In this document: positions 18,542 to 27,699 of the stretch, piece by piece
How the letters are laid out: the number at the start of each line of letters is the position of its first letter
Position numbering within the stretch: position 1 is the stretch's first letter
Notes under the pieces: model-generated
Told to the model about the DNA's origin: nothing
What the model saw: only the letters and a program-made list of their open reading frames with translations
The model's database searches: none
From: Bosea beijingensis
GTDB taxonomy: Bacteria > Pseudomonadota > Alphaproteobacteria > Rhizobiales > Beijerinckiaceae
Direction of reading: 5' to 3'
DNA: 64,000 nt
Assembly (NCBI RefSeq): GCF_030758975.1
Contig: NZ_CP132359.1
Span: 1,628,811 to 1,692,810 of the forward strand
Made by a program: the position numbers and the translations under genes

Positions 18542-19861
18542 TCAGACCGCGATGCCGTGAAGATCGTAGGCGTCGGCGCGCTCGATCTTCACGGTGACGA
18601 TATCGCCGGCCCGCAAGGGGCGGCGGCTCGCCACATAGACATTGCCGTCGATCTCCGGCGCATCCCATTTCGAGCGGCCTTTGGCGACGGTCGGCCCAGC
18701 CTCGTCGATGATGACCTGGATGCGCTTGCCGACGCGGCGCTTGACGAGGCGGGTCGAAATCTCGGCCTGCGCCTTCATGAAGCGGTGCCAGCGGGCCTCC
18801 TTGACCTCTTCGGGGATGAGGTCGAGCCCGAGATCATTGGCGGTCGCGCCCTTGACCGGCTCGTATTTGAAGGCGCCGACGCGCTCCAGCTTCGCTTCCT
18901 TCAACCAGTCGACGAGGATGTCCATGTCCTCCTCGGTCTCGCCGGGGAAGCCGACGATGAAGGTCGAGCGGATGGCGAGGTCCGGGCAGATATCGCGCCA
19001 TTTCCGGATGCGGTCGAGCGTCCGGTCCTGGTGGGCCGGGCGCTTCATCGCTTTCAGGACGTTCGGCGAGGCGTGCTGGAACGGGATGTCGAGATAGGGC
19101 AGCACCAGCCCTTCCTGCATCAGCGGGATCACCTCGTCGACATGCGGATAGGGGTAGACATAGTGCAGGCGCACCCACATCCCCATCTGGCCGAGCTCGC
19201 GGGCGAGTTCGAAGAACCGGGTGCGGATCTCGCGATCCTTGAACATCGAGGGCGCGTACTTGATGTCGAGCCCATAGGCGCTGGTGTCCTGCGAGATCAC
19301 CAGCAGCTCCTTGACGCCGGCCTTGGCCAGCTTCTCGGCCTCGCGCAGCACGTCGCCGATCGGCCGCGAGACCAGGTCGCCGCGCAGCTTCGGGATGATG
19401 CAGAAGGTGCAGCGATTGTTGCAGCCCTCTGAAATCTTGAGATAGGCGTAGTGCCGCGGCGTCAGCTTCACGCCCTGATCGGGCACGAGATCGACGAACG
19501 GGTCGTGCTTCGGCGGCACCGCCTGATGCACGGCCGAGACGACGCTCTCGTAGGCCTGCGGGCCGGTGATCGCGAGCACGTTCGGGAAGACGTCGCGGAT
19601 CTGCTCGGGCTCGGCGCCCATGCAGCCGGTAACGATGACCTTGCCGTTCTCGGCCATGGCCGAGCCGATCGCCTCCAGCGACTCCGCCTTGGCGCTGTCG
19701 AGGAAGCCGCAGGTATTGACGATGACGAGGTCGGCCCCGGCATGGCTCTTCGAGAGCTCGTAGCCCTCGGAGCGCAGCGAGGTGATGATCCGCTCGGAAT
19801 CGACCAGTGCCTTGGGGCAGCCCAGCGAGACGAAGGAGATTTTCGGCGCGACGGCGTTCAT
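18542..19861 (-). CDS. rimO: Ribosomal protein uS12 methylthiotransferase RimO
   Basis: 439 residues, the usual RimO length. It methylthiolates an aspartate of ribosomal protein S12 using two iron-sulfur clusters and S-adenosylmethionine. The N-terminal MTTase domain begins [17 protein letters not shown]; the radical-SAM motif CNNRCTFC follows SEGCNNR, and the C-terminal TRAM domain ends the protein. [13 protein letters not shown] and [11 protein letters not shown] separate RimO from the tRNA enzyme MiaB. It appears to be a single-gene unit. Confidence 0.95.
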   Translation of the reverse strand: MNAVAPKISFVSLGCPKALVDSERIITSLRSEGYELSKSHAGADLVIVNTCGFLDSAKAESLEAIGSAMAENGKVIVTGCMGAEPEQIRDVFPNVLAITGPQAYESVVSAVHQAVPPKHDPFVDLVPDQGVKLTPRHYAYLKISEGCNNRCTFCIIPKLRGDLVSRPIGDVLREAEKLAKAGVKELLVISQDTSAYGLDIKYAPSMFKDREIRTRFFELARELGQMGMWVRLHYVYPYPHVDEVIPLMQEGLVLPYLDIPFQHASPNVLKAMKRPAHQDRTLDRIRKWRDICPDLAIRSTFIVGFPGETEEDMDILVDWLKEAKLERVGAFKYEPVKGATANDLGLDLIPEEVKEARWHRFMKAQAEISTRLVKRRVGKRIQVIIDEAGPTVAKGRSKWDAPEIDGNVYVASRRPLRAGDIVTVKIERADAYDLHGIAV

Positions 19862-19965
19862 CGGCTGATGGCTCGGTTCAGAATGTCAGGAAGCGCCGCG
19901 CGTCACGGCACGCGATCGGCGCTTCCTTTGAACCTTTTCAACCTGATTTGCAATCGAAAGCGCGA

Positions 19966-20826
19966 TCAGGCCGCCTTGCCGGTCGCGACCGGACGGTCCG
20001 GGTCCTGCGTCCAGTCGGTCATCGAGCCATCGTAGAGCGCGACCTCGTCACGACCCAGAACCTCGGACAGCACGAACCAGTTCGCCGCGGCGGAATGGCC
20101 GGTATTGCAGTAGGAGATCACCGGCCCCTGCGGCACCGCAGAGAAGAGTTGCTGCAATTCTCCCTGCGCCTTGAGCTTGCCGCCGTCAAAGGCGCCGGCA
20201 TAGTCGCGCTGGATCGCGCCGGGGATATGCCCGGCTCGCGCGGCCTCGGCCGATTTCTCGCGACCCTCGAAATAGCTCGGGCCGCGGGCATCGACGAGAT
20301 TCGCCTGCTTGCTTCTGGAGGCGACGAGCGTGGAATCCGCCGTGCTGCGCAGGCTCTGCTTTGCGACGACGGGATAGGCTGCCGTGCTTTTCGGAGCGGA
20401 GGCGCCGGTCGCGACCGGACGCTTCGCATCGGCCGTCCAGGCCTTGAAGCCGCCATCGAGGATCGCCTGCTGGCCATGGCCTATGAATTTCAGCGTCCAG
20501 TAGACACGCGCCGCCGCGGCGAAATCCGTGGCTGCGGTGCCAGCGGGCACGATGACCACGTCGTCATGCGGCTTGATCCCGAGCTTGCCCGCGAGCGCCG
20601 CGAGATCGCCCAGCGGCGGCAGCATGCCCGGCGCATTGCCGATCTTGGCGCGCCAGCCATCGACGGCATAGTCGGAATGAACGGCACCGGGAATATGCCC
20701 GGCCTCGAACGCCTCCCGCGAACCATCGGCGGCGGTGCGAATATCGATGATGACGAGGTTCTCGTCGCCGAGACGCGCGGCCAGCGCGTCGGGCGTAATC
20801 AGCCCTGCGAATTCAGCCCTGCTCAT
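19966..20826 (-). CDS. Two-domain rhodanese sulfurtransferase
   Basis: 286 residues in two rhodanese domains. The first has VIIDIR and EAGHIPGAVHSDY but no cysteine at its active-site position; the second has NLVDARGPSYFEG, AGHIPGAIQRDY and the catalytic Cys240 in ISYCNTGHSAA. The CNTGHSA loop differs from the CGSGVTA of 3-mercaptopyruvate and CRKGVTA of thiosulfate sulfurtransferases, so the sulfur donor is uncertain. Its start overlaps the osmC-like stop by four bases (ATGA), so the two are translated together. Confidence 0.88.
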   Translation of the reverse strand: MSRAEFAGLITPDALAARLGDENLVIIDIRTAADGSREAFEAGHIPGAVHSDYAVDGWRAKIGNAPGMLPPLGDLAALAGKLGIKPHDDVVIVPAGTAATDFAAAARVYWTLKFIGHGQQAILDGGFKAWTADAKRPVATGASAPKSTAAYPVVAKQSLRSTADSTLVASRSKQANLVDARGPSYFEGREKSAEAARAGHIPGAIQRDYAGAFDGGKLKAQGELQQLFSAVPQGPVISYCNTGHSAAANWFVLSEVLGRDEVALYDGSMTDWTQDPDRPVATGKAA

Positions 20827-21260
20827 TCAGCGGCCTCCTTGTGCAATTCGTCGATCACTTCGAGGCTGTAGCTCATCTCGGCGGTCGCCCCGAGCATGAT
20901 CGAAGCCGAACAGTATTTTTCCTTCGACAATGTGACGGCCCGCTCAGCCTTGGCCTGCGACAGGCCCTTGCCGGTGATCCGATAGGCGAGGTGGATCTTG
21001 GTGAAGACCTTGGGATCGGTCGTGGCGCGCTCGGCCTCGACATCGACCTCGCAGCCGGTGATGTTCTCGCGGCCCTTCTTGATCATCCCGACGACATCGA
21101 AGGCCGTGCAGCCGGCGAGCCCGATCAGCAGCATTTCCATCGGCCGGATGCCGAGATTGCGCCCGCCATATTCCGGCGCGCCGTCCATGATCATGGCGTG
21201 CCCGCTGCCGGACTCGCCCATGAAGGCCATGCCATCAACCCATTTCGCGCGTGCTTTCAT
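20823..21260 (-). CDS. OsmC/Ohr family protein
   Basis: 145 residues, with AGGAG before the ATG. OsmC proteins reduce organic hydroperoxides with a pair of cysteines. Here Cys51 lies in LAGCTAFD and Cys117 in KEKYCSASIM, the normal placing. The sequence is nearer the YhfA-like branch (VDGMAFMGES, IRPMEMLLIGL) than Ohr. Coupling to a sulfurtransferase suggests a role in thiol or sulfur-stress metabolism; this is inference. Confidence 0.85.
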   Translation of the reverse strand: MKARAKWVDGMAFMGESGSGHAMIMDGAPEYGGRNLGIRPMEMLLIGLAGCTAFDVVGMIKKGRENITGCEVDVEAERATTDPKVFTKIHLAYRITGKGLSQAKAERAVTLSKEKYCSASIMLGATAEMSYSLEVIDELHKEAAE

Positions 21261-21385
21261 CGCGATCTCCTGTCCAGACCGAGAGCCGGGGCCGAGATGG
21301 CTGCCGGATTCGCCTGGGAGGCTATGGCATCGGGCCGAAAAGGGGAATCCGGTTTTCGCGGTCGCCCGATGCGCGAAATGGAGGA

Positions 21386-22432
21386 TCAGGCGGCAGCGAA
21401 CAGGTTGCCATGGGCGATGCGCAGCCTGATCCGCTCGCCGATCGCCGGGGCGACCTGGCTGGCGAGATCGACCTCGAGCCGCTTCTTCAGCCCCTCGACC
21501 GCGACCTCTGCCCGGCGGATCGGGCCGTTGCGGCGCAGGTGCTCGACTGTGCCGGGCAGGCCCAGCGGCGTCTCGTCGACGATGCGCAGATGCTGCGGCC
21601 GGACATAGAGCGAGGCCGGGCCGCCCTGGTTCTGCGACAATCCGCCCAGCACTGGCCGGTCGCCGAAGAAGGCCTGGCTGCCGACGACCTTGACCGGCAG
21701 CTTGTTCACCTCGCCCAGGAATTCGCAGATGAAGGGCGTCGCCGGATGGTCGTAGACATCGTCGGCCGAGCCGACCTGCTCGATGCGGCCTTCGTTGAGG
21801 ATGGCGACCCTGTCGGCCAGCTCCAGCGCCTCTTCCTGGTCATGCGTGACGAAGACGGTGGTGTGGCCGGTCCGTCCGTGCAGTTCGCGCAGCCACGCCC
21901 GCAGGTCCTTGCGGACCTTGGCGTCGAGCGCGCCGAAGGGCTCGTCGAGCAGCAGCACGCGCGGCTCGATGGCAAGCGCGCGGGCGAGCGCGACGCGCTG
22001 GCGCTGGCCGCCGGAGAGCTGGCTCGGATAGCGCTTCTCCAGCCCCGGCAACTGAACGAGCTCCAGCAAGTCGCTGACACGCTTGCGGATTTCGTCCTGG
22101 CTCGGACGCTCGTGGCGCGGCCGGGATTTGAGCCCGAAGCCGATATTCTCGGCGACGTTCATGGTCTTGAACAGCGCGTATTGCTGGAAGACGAAGCCGA
22201 TGCGCCGGTCGCGCAACGAGAGGTTGCGCGTATCGGTCTCGCCGAACAGCACACGGCCGCGATCGGCCTCTTCCAGCCCGGCGATCAGGCGCAGCAGCGT
22301 GGTCTTGCCCGAGCCCGACGGTCCGAGCAGGGCGACGAGTTCGCCCGGCTGGATATCGAGCGAGACGCCGCGCAGCGCCGGGAAGTTGTCGAAGCGCTTT
22401 TCGATGGTCTCGATGGTGACGGCGACCGACAT
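21386..22432 (-). CDS. cysA: Sulfate/thiosulfate ABC transporter ATP-binding protein CysA
   Basis: 348 residues from the ATG at 22432, with AAGGA nine bases upstream; a TTG nine bases earlier is less likely. Walker A GPSGSGKT is at residues 37-44, [15 protein letters not shown] follows, and [11 protein letters not shown] is Walker B. The C-terminal third carries a TOBE-type regulatory region ([12 protein letters not shown]). It energises sulfate import with CysT and CysW. It is the last gene of sbp-cysT-cysW-cysA. Confidence 0.95.
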   Translation of the reverse strand: MSVAVTIETIEKRFDNFPALRGVSLDIQPGELVALLGPSGSGKTTLLRLIAGLEEADRGRVLFGETDTRNLSLRDRRIGFVFQQYALFKTMNVAENIGFGLKSRPRHERPSQDEIRKRVSDLLELVQLPGLEKRYPSQLSGGQRQRVALARALAIEPRVLLLDEPFGALDAKVRKDLRAWLRELHGRTGHTTVFVTHDQEEALELADRVAILNEGRIEQVGSADDVYDHPATPFICEFLGEVNKLPVKVVGSQAFFGDRPVLGGLSQNQGGPASLYVRPQHLRIVDETPLGLPGTVEHLRRNGPIRRAEVAVEGLKKRLEVDLASQVAPAIGERIRLRIAHGNLFAAA

Positions 22433-22456
22433 GGCGAGCAATCCTTCGTCTGTGGG

Positions 22457-23347
22457 TCAGTGACGGCGGCTGGCGGCGATCACATCGCCGTAGTGCCATT
22501 CGAGCAGGGTCTTGAGCACGAGGGTAACCAGCGCCAGCCCCGCCAGCAGCGAGGCCACCGCGAAGGCGGCCGCACCCATGTACTCGTTGTAGAGAATCTC
22601 GATATGCAGCGGCATGGTGTTGGTCAGGCCGCGGATCTTGCCCGAGACCACGGCGACCGCGCCGAACTCGCCCATCGCGCGGGCGTTGCAGAGCAGCACG
22701 CCGTAGAACAGGCTCCATTTCACGTTCGGCAGCGTCACGCAGAAGAAGACGCGCCAGGGCGAGGCGCCGAGCGTCAGCGCCGCTTCCTCGTCGGATGATC
22801 CCAGCGACTGCATATGCGGGATCAGTTCGCGCGCCACGAAGGGGAAGGTGACGAAGACCGTGGCGAGGATCAGGCCGGGCAGGGCGAAGACGATCTTCAG
22901 GTCGTTGGCCTGCAGCCATGGCCCGAAATAGCCCTGCGCGCCGAAGAGCAGCACGAAGACGAGGCCCGAGATCACCGGCGAGACCGAGAAGGGCAGGTCG
23001 ATCAGGCTGATCAGCAGGTTCTTGCCGCGGAATTCGAACTTGGCGACCGCCCAGGCCGCGGCGATGCCGACGACGACGTTGAAAGGCACCGCGATCGCCG
23101 CAACCAGCAGAGTCAAGCGGATCGCCGCCAGCGCATCGGGCTCGGTGATCGCGGCGCGATAGGCCTCCCAGCCCTTGGCGGCGGCCTCGACGAAGACGGT
23201 GACGAGCGGCAGCAGCAGGAAGAGCAGCAGGAAGGCGAGCGAGACTGCGATCAGCACGAATTGAACGACGGGGCTCTCGCCGCGCGTCCGTCCGGGGCTG
23301 CGTGTCGGCGCGGTTGCGACAGCGGAAGTCAGGATCGCGTCAGACAT
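22457..23347 (-). CDS. cysW: Sulfate ABC transporter permease CysW
   Basis: 296 residues with six predicted membrane segments after a charged N-terminus. The ATPase-contacting loop reads [40 protein letters not shown] is typical of CysW. Its start overlaps the cysT stop by eight bases. With CysT it forms the inner-membrane channel of the sulfate importer. Confidence 0.95.
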   Translation of the reverse strand: MSDAILTSAVATAPTRSPGRTRGESPVVQFVLIAVSLAFLLLFLLLPLVTVFVEAAAKGWEAYRAAITEPDALAAIRLTLLVAAIAVPFNVVVGIAAAWAVAKFEFRGKNLLISLIDLPFSVSPVISGLVFVLLFGAQGYFGPWLQANDLKIVFALPGLILATVFVTFPFVARELIPHMQSLGSSDEEAALTLGASPWRVFFCVTLPNVKWSLFYGVLLCNARAMGEFGAVAVVSGKIRGLTNTMPLHIEILYNEYMGAAAFAVASLLAGLALVTLVLKTLLEWHYGDVIAASRRH

Positions 23348-24236
23348 CGCCGAACCTCCGGCGGGCGCGGGCCTGGATGAGGTTGCCGGCGAGGATCAGG
23401 GCAAAGGAGATCAACAGCATCATCGTCGCGACCACGGCAGCGCCGGCATAGTCGAACTGCTCGAGTCGAATCACGATCAGCAGCGGGGCGATCTCGGAGA
23501 TCATCGGCACATTGCCGGCGATGAAGATCACCGAGCCGTATTCGCCGACGGCCCTTGCGAAGGCGAGCACGAAGCCGGTCATCAGCGCCGGCAGGACCGG
23601 CGGCAGGATCACCCGGAAGATCGTCCGCAGGCGGCTGGCGCCGAGCAGCGCTGCGGCTTCCTCGACATCGCTCTGCAACTCTTCGAGCACAGGCTGGACG
23701 GTGCGCACCACGAAGGGCAGGCCGATGAAGATCAGCGCCACCATCACGCCGAGCGGGGTATAGGCGACCTTGCCGTCGAAGCCGAAGGAGAGACCGGTGA
23801 AGGGGATGGTCAGCTTGAATGCGAGCGGCGCCAGCAGGGAGCCGACCCAGCCGTTCGGCGCATAGATCGCCGCGAGCGAGATGCCGGCGACCGCCGTCGG
23901 CAAGGCGAAAGGCAGGTCGACGGCGGCATCGATCAGGCGTCGACCGGGAAACTCGTAGCGCACCAGCACCCAGGCCAGGATCAGGCCGAACACGGCGTTG
24001 ACCAGTGCAGCGAACAAGGCGGCGGTGAAGGAGAGCTTCAGCGCGGCCAAGGTGCGCGGCGAGGTCGCCACCGCCCAGATATCGGCGGGGCCGGCACTGG
24101 CTGCCTTCAGGAAGAGAGCCGCCAGCGGGATCAGCACGATCAGCGACAACGCCGTCACGGTGATGCCAAGCGACAGCCCGAAGCCGGGCAGGATGCTCGG
24201 CTCGCGCCAGCGGAAGGTCGTCGTCGCCGCCGTCAT
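23340..24236 (-). CDS. cysT: Sulfate ABC transporter permease CysT (CysU)
   Basis: 298 residues from the ATG at 24236, which has GAGG eight bases upstream; the longer upstream frame lies over the sbp 3' end. Six membrane segments are predicted. The ATPase-contacting loop is [20 protein letters not shown], and [15 protein letters not shown] is typical of CysT. It starts 10 bases after the binding-protein gene and overlaps cysW. Confidence 0.95.
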   Translation of the reverse strand: MTAATTTFRWREPSILPGFGLSLGITVTALSLIVLIPLAALFLKAASAGPADIWAVATSPRTLAALKLSFTAALFAALVNAVFGLILAWVLVRYEFPGRRLIDAAVDLPFALPTAVAGISLAAIYAPNGWVGSLLAPLAFKLTIPFTGLSFGFDGKVAYTPLGVMVALIFIGLPFVVRTVQPVLEELQSDVEEAAALLGASRLRTIFRVILPPVLPALMTGFVLAFARAVGEYGSVIFIAGNVPMISEIAPLLIVIRLEQFDYAGAAVVATMMLLISFALILAGNLIQARARRRFGDV

Positions 24237-24246
24237 GGACAGGCCC

Positions 24247-25287
24247 TCAGCGTGCCGGCTTGTAGAGCTGGTCGAAGGTGCCGCCATCGCCGAAATGGGT
24301 CGGCTGCGCCTTCTTCCAGCCGCCGAAGACGTCGTCGATCGTCACCAGTTCGACCTTCGGGAAATTGGCGATGTCCTTGGCTTCGGCCGCTTCCGGATTG
24401 CGCGGGCGGTAGAAGTTTCTGGCGATGATCGCCTGTCCCTTCGGCGTGTAGAGGAACTCGAGATAGGCTTGCGCCTGCTCGCGGGTCTTCTTGGCATCGA
24501 CATTGCCATCGACCAGCGCGACCGGCGGCTCGGCCAGGATCGACAGGCTCGGCACGACGATGTCGAACTTGTCGGCGCCGAACTCCTTCAGCGCGAGGAA
24601 GGCCTCGTTCTCCCAGGACAGGAAGACGTCGCCGATGCCGCGCTGGGTGAAGGTCGTGGTCGCGCCGCGTGCGCCGGTGTCGAGCACCGGGACATTGGCG
24701 AGCAGCTTGCCGATATAGTCGCGGACCTTCGCCTCGTCCTTGTTGAAGGCCTTCTCGGCATAGGCCCAGGCGGCGAGATAGTTCCAGCGCGCCCCGCCCG
24801 AGGTCTTCGGGTTCGGCGTGATGATCTGGACGCCCGGTTTCACGAGGTCGCCCCAGTCCTTGATCGCCTTGGGATTGCCCTTGCGGACGAGGAAGACGAT
24901 CGTCGAGGTATAGGGCGAGGAATTGTGCGGCAGGCGCTTCTGCCAGTCGAGCGGCAGCTTCTTCGAGCGCTCGGCCACCGCGTCGATGTCGCCGGCCAGC
25001 GCCAGCGTCACGACATCGGCATTGAGCCCGTCGATTACGGTGCGGGCCTGCGCGCCGGAGCCGCCATGCGACTGGCGGATCGTCGAAATCTTCTTGTCCG
25101 GATTCTTCGCGTTCCACTCGGCGATGAAGGCCGCGTTGATCTCGCGGTAGAGCTCGCGCGTGGGGTCGTAGGAGACGTTGAGGAGCTCGGTCTGGGCGCG
25201 GGCCCCGGCGACGACGCCGAAGCAGAGGCTGAAGGCTCCCAGAACCAGTCCGGCCCGAAGGAGGCGGCTGTAAACGGGTCGCATCAT
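24247..25287 (-). CDS. sbp: Sulfate-binding periplasmic protein
   Basis: 346 residues from the ATG at 25287 ([10 protein letters not shown]), where GGAG lies seven bases upstream; an upstream GTG is less likely. A signal peptide ends near GARAQ. The mature protein shows the sulfate-binding pattern: [31 protein letters not shown], and [20 protein letters not shown]. It captures sulfate or thiosulfate for CysTWA. It heads the uptake operon, with about 190 bases upstream to cysG, including a GATAATTC element. Confidence 0.95.
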   Translation of the reverse strand: MMRPVYSRLLRAGLVLGAFSLCFGVVAGARAQTELLNVSYDPTRELYREINAAFIAEWNAKNPDKKISTIRQSHGGSGAQARTVIDGLNADVVTLALAGDIDAVAERSKKLPLDWQKRLPHNSSPYTSTIVFLVRKGNPKAIKDWGDLVKPGVQIITPNPKTSGGARWNYLAAWAYAEKAFNKDEAKVRDYIGKLLANVPVLDTGARGATTTFTQRGIGDVFLSWENEAFLALKEFGADKFDIVVPSLSILAEPPVALVDGNVDAKKTREQAQAYLEFLYTPKGQAIIARNFYRPRNPEAAEAKDIANFPKVELVTIDDVFGGWKKAQPTHFGDGGTFDQLYKPAR

Positions 25288-25360
25288 GTCAGGGCTCCGT
25301 TGGTTCACGGCAAGGCTTGGTGAGGCCTCGATCCGTTCTGAATAACAAACGAAACGTACT

Positions 25361-25368
25361 GAATTATC
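25361..25368 (-). promoter_or_regulatory. GATAATTC element upstream of sbp
   Basis: Read on the coding (minus) strand the octamer is GATAATTC, 73 bases before the sbp start. The same octamer occurs twice upstream of the ferredoxin-cysI operon in the same orientation. It may be an operator shared by the two sulfur operons or part of a -10 region; I found no good -35 hexamer at 17 bases. Confidence 0.35.
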
Positions 25369-25478
25369 GGCTTTGCCTCAATGACCTGGCGCAATGCGCG
25401 CCTTCCAAATTGGGGCACCGGAGGAGAAAACGCATCTCCGGTGATCGCGTTCCACCCGGCGACGAAGCCGGGTCGTGC

Positions 25479-26936
25479 TCAGGCCCGGCGGCGGTCTTCC
25501 GCCGGATTCGCGGCGGACAGGGCCGGGCCGAAGGCATGGCCAAGCAGCACCAGAACCGGGCCGCTCGTCGGCAATTCGCCGAGCCGTTCCGGCAGATCGG
25601 CGATGGTCGCGGCGACGCGCTGCTCGTCCGGCCGCGTGGCCGCGAGCACGGCGACGGCTGGCGTCTGCGGGTCGAGCCCGGCGGCGATAGCGCGCTCGCG
25701 GAAGCCGGGCAGGGTCGCCCGAGCCATGTAGATCACGGTCGAGGCGGCGGGGTCCGCCATGGCGCGCCAGTCGAGATCATCGGGCAATTCGCCCTTGCGC
25801 GAATGGCCGGTGACGAATTGCAGGCGCCTTGCATGGTCGCGGTGGGTCAGCGACAGGCCGAGTGAGGCTGCAGCTCCCTGCGCCGCCGAGATGCCCGGCA
25901 CGATCGCTACGGGCACGCCAACCGCCTGGCAGGCCTCGATCTCCTCGCCGGCGCGGCCGAAGATGCCGGGATCGCCACCCTTTAGCCGCACGACATGCTT
26001 GCCCTGGGCAGCCAGCGAGACGATCAGCGCGTTGATATCTCCCTGCTTCACCGAGGGGCCATAGCCGGTCTTGCCGACCAGCATGCGCTTGGCCTCGCGT
26101 CGCGCAAGCTCCAGCACACCGGGCGAGACGAGGTCGTCATAGAGGATGATGTCGGCGCTCTGCAGGGCGCGGATCGCCTTCAGCGTCAGCAGTTCAGGGT
26201 CGCCGGGGCCGGCACCGACCAGCGTGACGCGGCCCTTGCCGTCATGGGCGGCCTCGATCCGGGAGAGCTTCGCGAAAAGCTCGGCCTCGTCGTCGAGATT
26301 CGGCGTGCGCTCCGGCTCGGCCATGGCCTTGCCGGCAAAGAGCTCCCAGAAGCTGCGCCTGAGCGCGAAGGGCAGTTCGCGCGCCTGCACCGCCGGGCGC
26401 CAATCGGCCGCGGCCTGTGCCCAGTTCTTCAGCCCGGCCGGCAGCAGCGCCTCGATCTTGGTGCGGATCGCCTGTCCGAAGACGGGCGCGGCGCCATCGG
26501 TCGAGACCGCCACGATCAGCGGCGAGCGGTTGACCAGCGCGCCGAAGGCGAAATCGCAATGCTCCGGCTTGTCGACGATGTTGACCGGCACGCCGGCCTG
26601 CCGCGCCGCCGCGACGAAGGCCCTCACCGCATCGGCATCGTCGAGATCGGCGACGGCGATTGCGGCATCGGTCAGGTCGTCGGCCTGCCAGGCTCGGCCA
26701 TGCACATGCACGCGGCCGCCAACCTCGCTCTGCGCCAATCCTGCGAACAGCGCCGCCTCGCCAGCGGCGAAGACATGCAGCTCGGCTCCGGTCGCCGCGA
26801 GCAGCTCGGCCTTCCACAGCGCGCCTTCGGTCCCGCCGGCGAGCACGACCTTGCGCCCGTCCAGCTTGTGGAAGAGCGGCAGCGTTGCCAGCGGCTCGAT
26901 GCGGGCCGCGGTGGATTCGGGCTGTCTGTCGGTCAT
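25479..26936 (-). CDS. cysG: Siroheme synthase CysG (trifunctional)
   Basis: 485 residues in two parts. Residues about 17-210 are the precorrin-2 dehydrogenase and ferrochelatase domain, with the NAD-binding VVLAGGTEGALWKAELLAATGA and STDGAAP. Residues about 230-475 are uroporphyrinogen-III methyltransferase, with VGAGPGDPELLTLKAIRAL, RLKGGDPGIFGR and the PGISAAQGA motif. It makes siroheme for the sulfite reductase encoded upstream in the same operon. The ATG overlaps the stop of the small membrane gene (ATGA). Confidence 0.95.
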   Translation of the reverse strand: MTDRQPESTAARIEPLATLPLFHKLDGRKVVLAGGTEGALWKAELLAATGAELHVFAAGEAALFAGLAQSEVGGRVHVHGRAWQADDLTDAAIAVADLDDADAVRAFVAAARQAGVPVNIVDKPEHCDFAFGALVNRSPLIVAVSTDGAAPVFGQAIRTKIEALLPAGLKNWAQAAADWRPAVQARELPFALRRSFWELFAGKAMAEPERTPNLDDEAELFAKLSRIEAAHDGKGRVTLVGAGPGDPELLTLKAIRALQSADIILYDDLVSPGVLELARREAKRMLVGKTGYGPSVKQGDINALIVSLAAQGKHVVRLKGGDPGIFGRAGEEIEACQAVGVPVAIVPGISAAQGAAASLGLSLTHRDHARRLQFVTGHSRKGELPDDLDWRAMADPAASTVIYMARATLPGFRERAIAAGLDPQTPAVAVLAATRPDEQRVAATIADLPERLGELPTSGPVLVLLGHAFGPALSAANPAEDRRRA

Positions 26937-27172
26937 CGGGTCGTCGCTACGGTCTTCTCGTCTGCCGCGTTTTGCCCGCCGCCGGCCGGCGGCATCAGCA
27001 GCCACAGCGCGGCCAGTGCCAGGATGATAAGGCGAAAGCCGAGATCGAACCAGCGTCCGCGTGCCTCGCTCGCTGGCGGAACCTCGAAAGCGGCGTCCGG
27101 ACCATCTTCATCGATGCCCGCGGAGGGGCGGGAGCGCTCGATGGAACCATGCGTCGCGGTCGAGATCGTCAT
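26933..27172 (-). CDS. Small single-span membrane protein in the sulfite-reduction operon
   Basis: 79 residues from the ATG at 27172, which has GGAGTGAGC immediately upstream. The first 45 residues are polar and charged; residues about 46-64 (FDLGFRLIILALAALWLLM) form one membrane span, followed by a short tail. It starts next to the DUF934 stop and overlaps cysG by four bases, so it is translated with them. I do not recognise a family. It sits where cysH often lies in related operons. Confidence 0.65.
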   Translation of the reverse strand: MTISTATHGSIERSRPSAGIDEDGPDAAFEVPPASEARGRWFDLGFRLIILALAALWLLMPPAGGGQNAADEKTVATTR

Positions 27173-27174
27173 GC

Positions 27175-27699
27175 TCACTCCGCTGCGATGAGGGCAGCGG
27201 CCCTCGCCGCCCGGCGCTGGTCGAGGACGTTGCGGCCGCTCTCGCCATAGCCGCGCTGATAGGTCGAGCTGAACGAATCCTTTGCGTGAAGCCATTGCGG
27301 CAACGGCTGGCGGGCCGCGCTTGCTTCCGGCAGTTCGATCGTGTCGAAGCCGCAGGAGAGCGCATAGGCGAACTGGTCGGCGATCAGCGGTCCGCTGGCG
27401 CGGACTTCGCCCGCGAAGCCGGCGCGCCGGATCTGACGGGCAAGGCTGAAACCGCGTCCGTCCGCATAGGCGGGGAAGGTTACGGCGACGAGCGCCAATC
27501 GCGGCAGGAAAGGCGCGAATTCCGCGAAGGGCACGCTGTTGGGGATCAGCACGCCGATCACCTGTCCGGGCTCCTGTGCATCGAGCGCCTCGACGAGCAC
27601 GTCCCAGGGCACGAGCGCAGCAGGGATATTGCCGATTGCCGCGCCCTCGCTGCGGGTCCAGCGATCCTCGCGGCTTCCGTTCCGGTCAAGCAGCGGCAC
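27175..27699 (-). CDS. DUF934 family protein
   Basis: 174 residues from a GTG at 27699. The GTG was chosen because AGGAG lies seven bases upstream and because it overlaps the cysI 3' end by 14 bases, as is common for this pair. The sequence has the DUF934 pattern: NIPAALVPWDVLVEAL, then GRGFSLARQIRRAGFAGEVRASG and a C-terminal WLHAKDSFSSTYQRG. DUF934 proteins are found almost always beside cysI/cysH and are thought to serve sulfite reduction, by genetic context only. Confidence 0.85.
   Translation of the reverse strand: MPLLDRNGSREDRWTRSEGAAIGNIPAALVPWDVLVEALDAQEPGQVIGVLIPNSVPFAEFAPFLPRLALVAVTFPAYADGRGFSLARQIRRAGFAGEVRASGPLIADQFAYALSCGFDTIELPEASAARQPLPQWLHAKDSFSSTYQRGYGESGRNVLDQRRAARAAALIAAE

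Noticed and set aside
21251..22798. 515-codon plus-strand frame opposite cysA and cysW
   Set aside because: Glutamine/arginine-rich shadow of two confident transporter genes.
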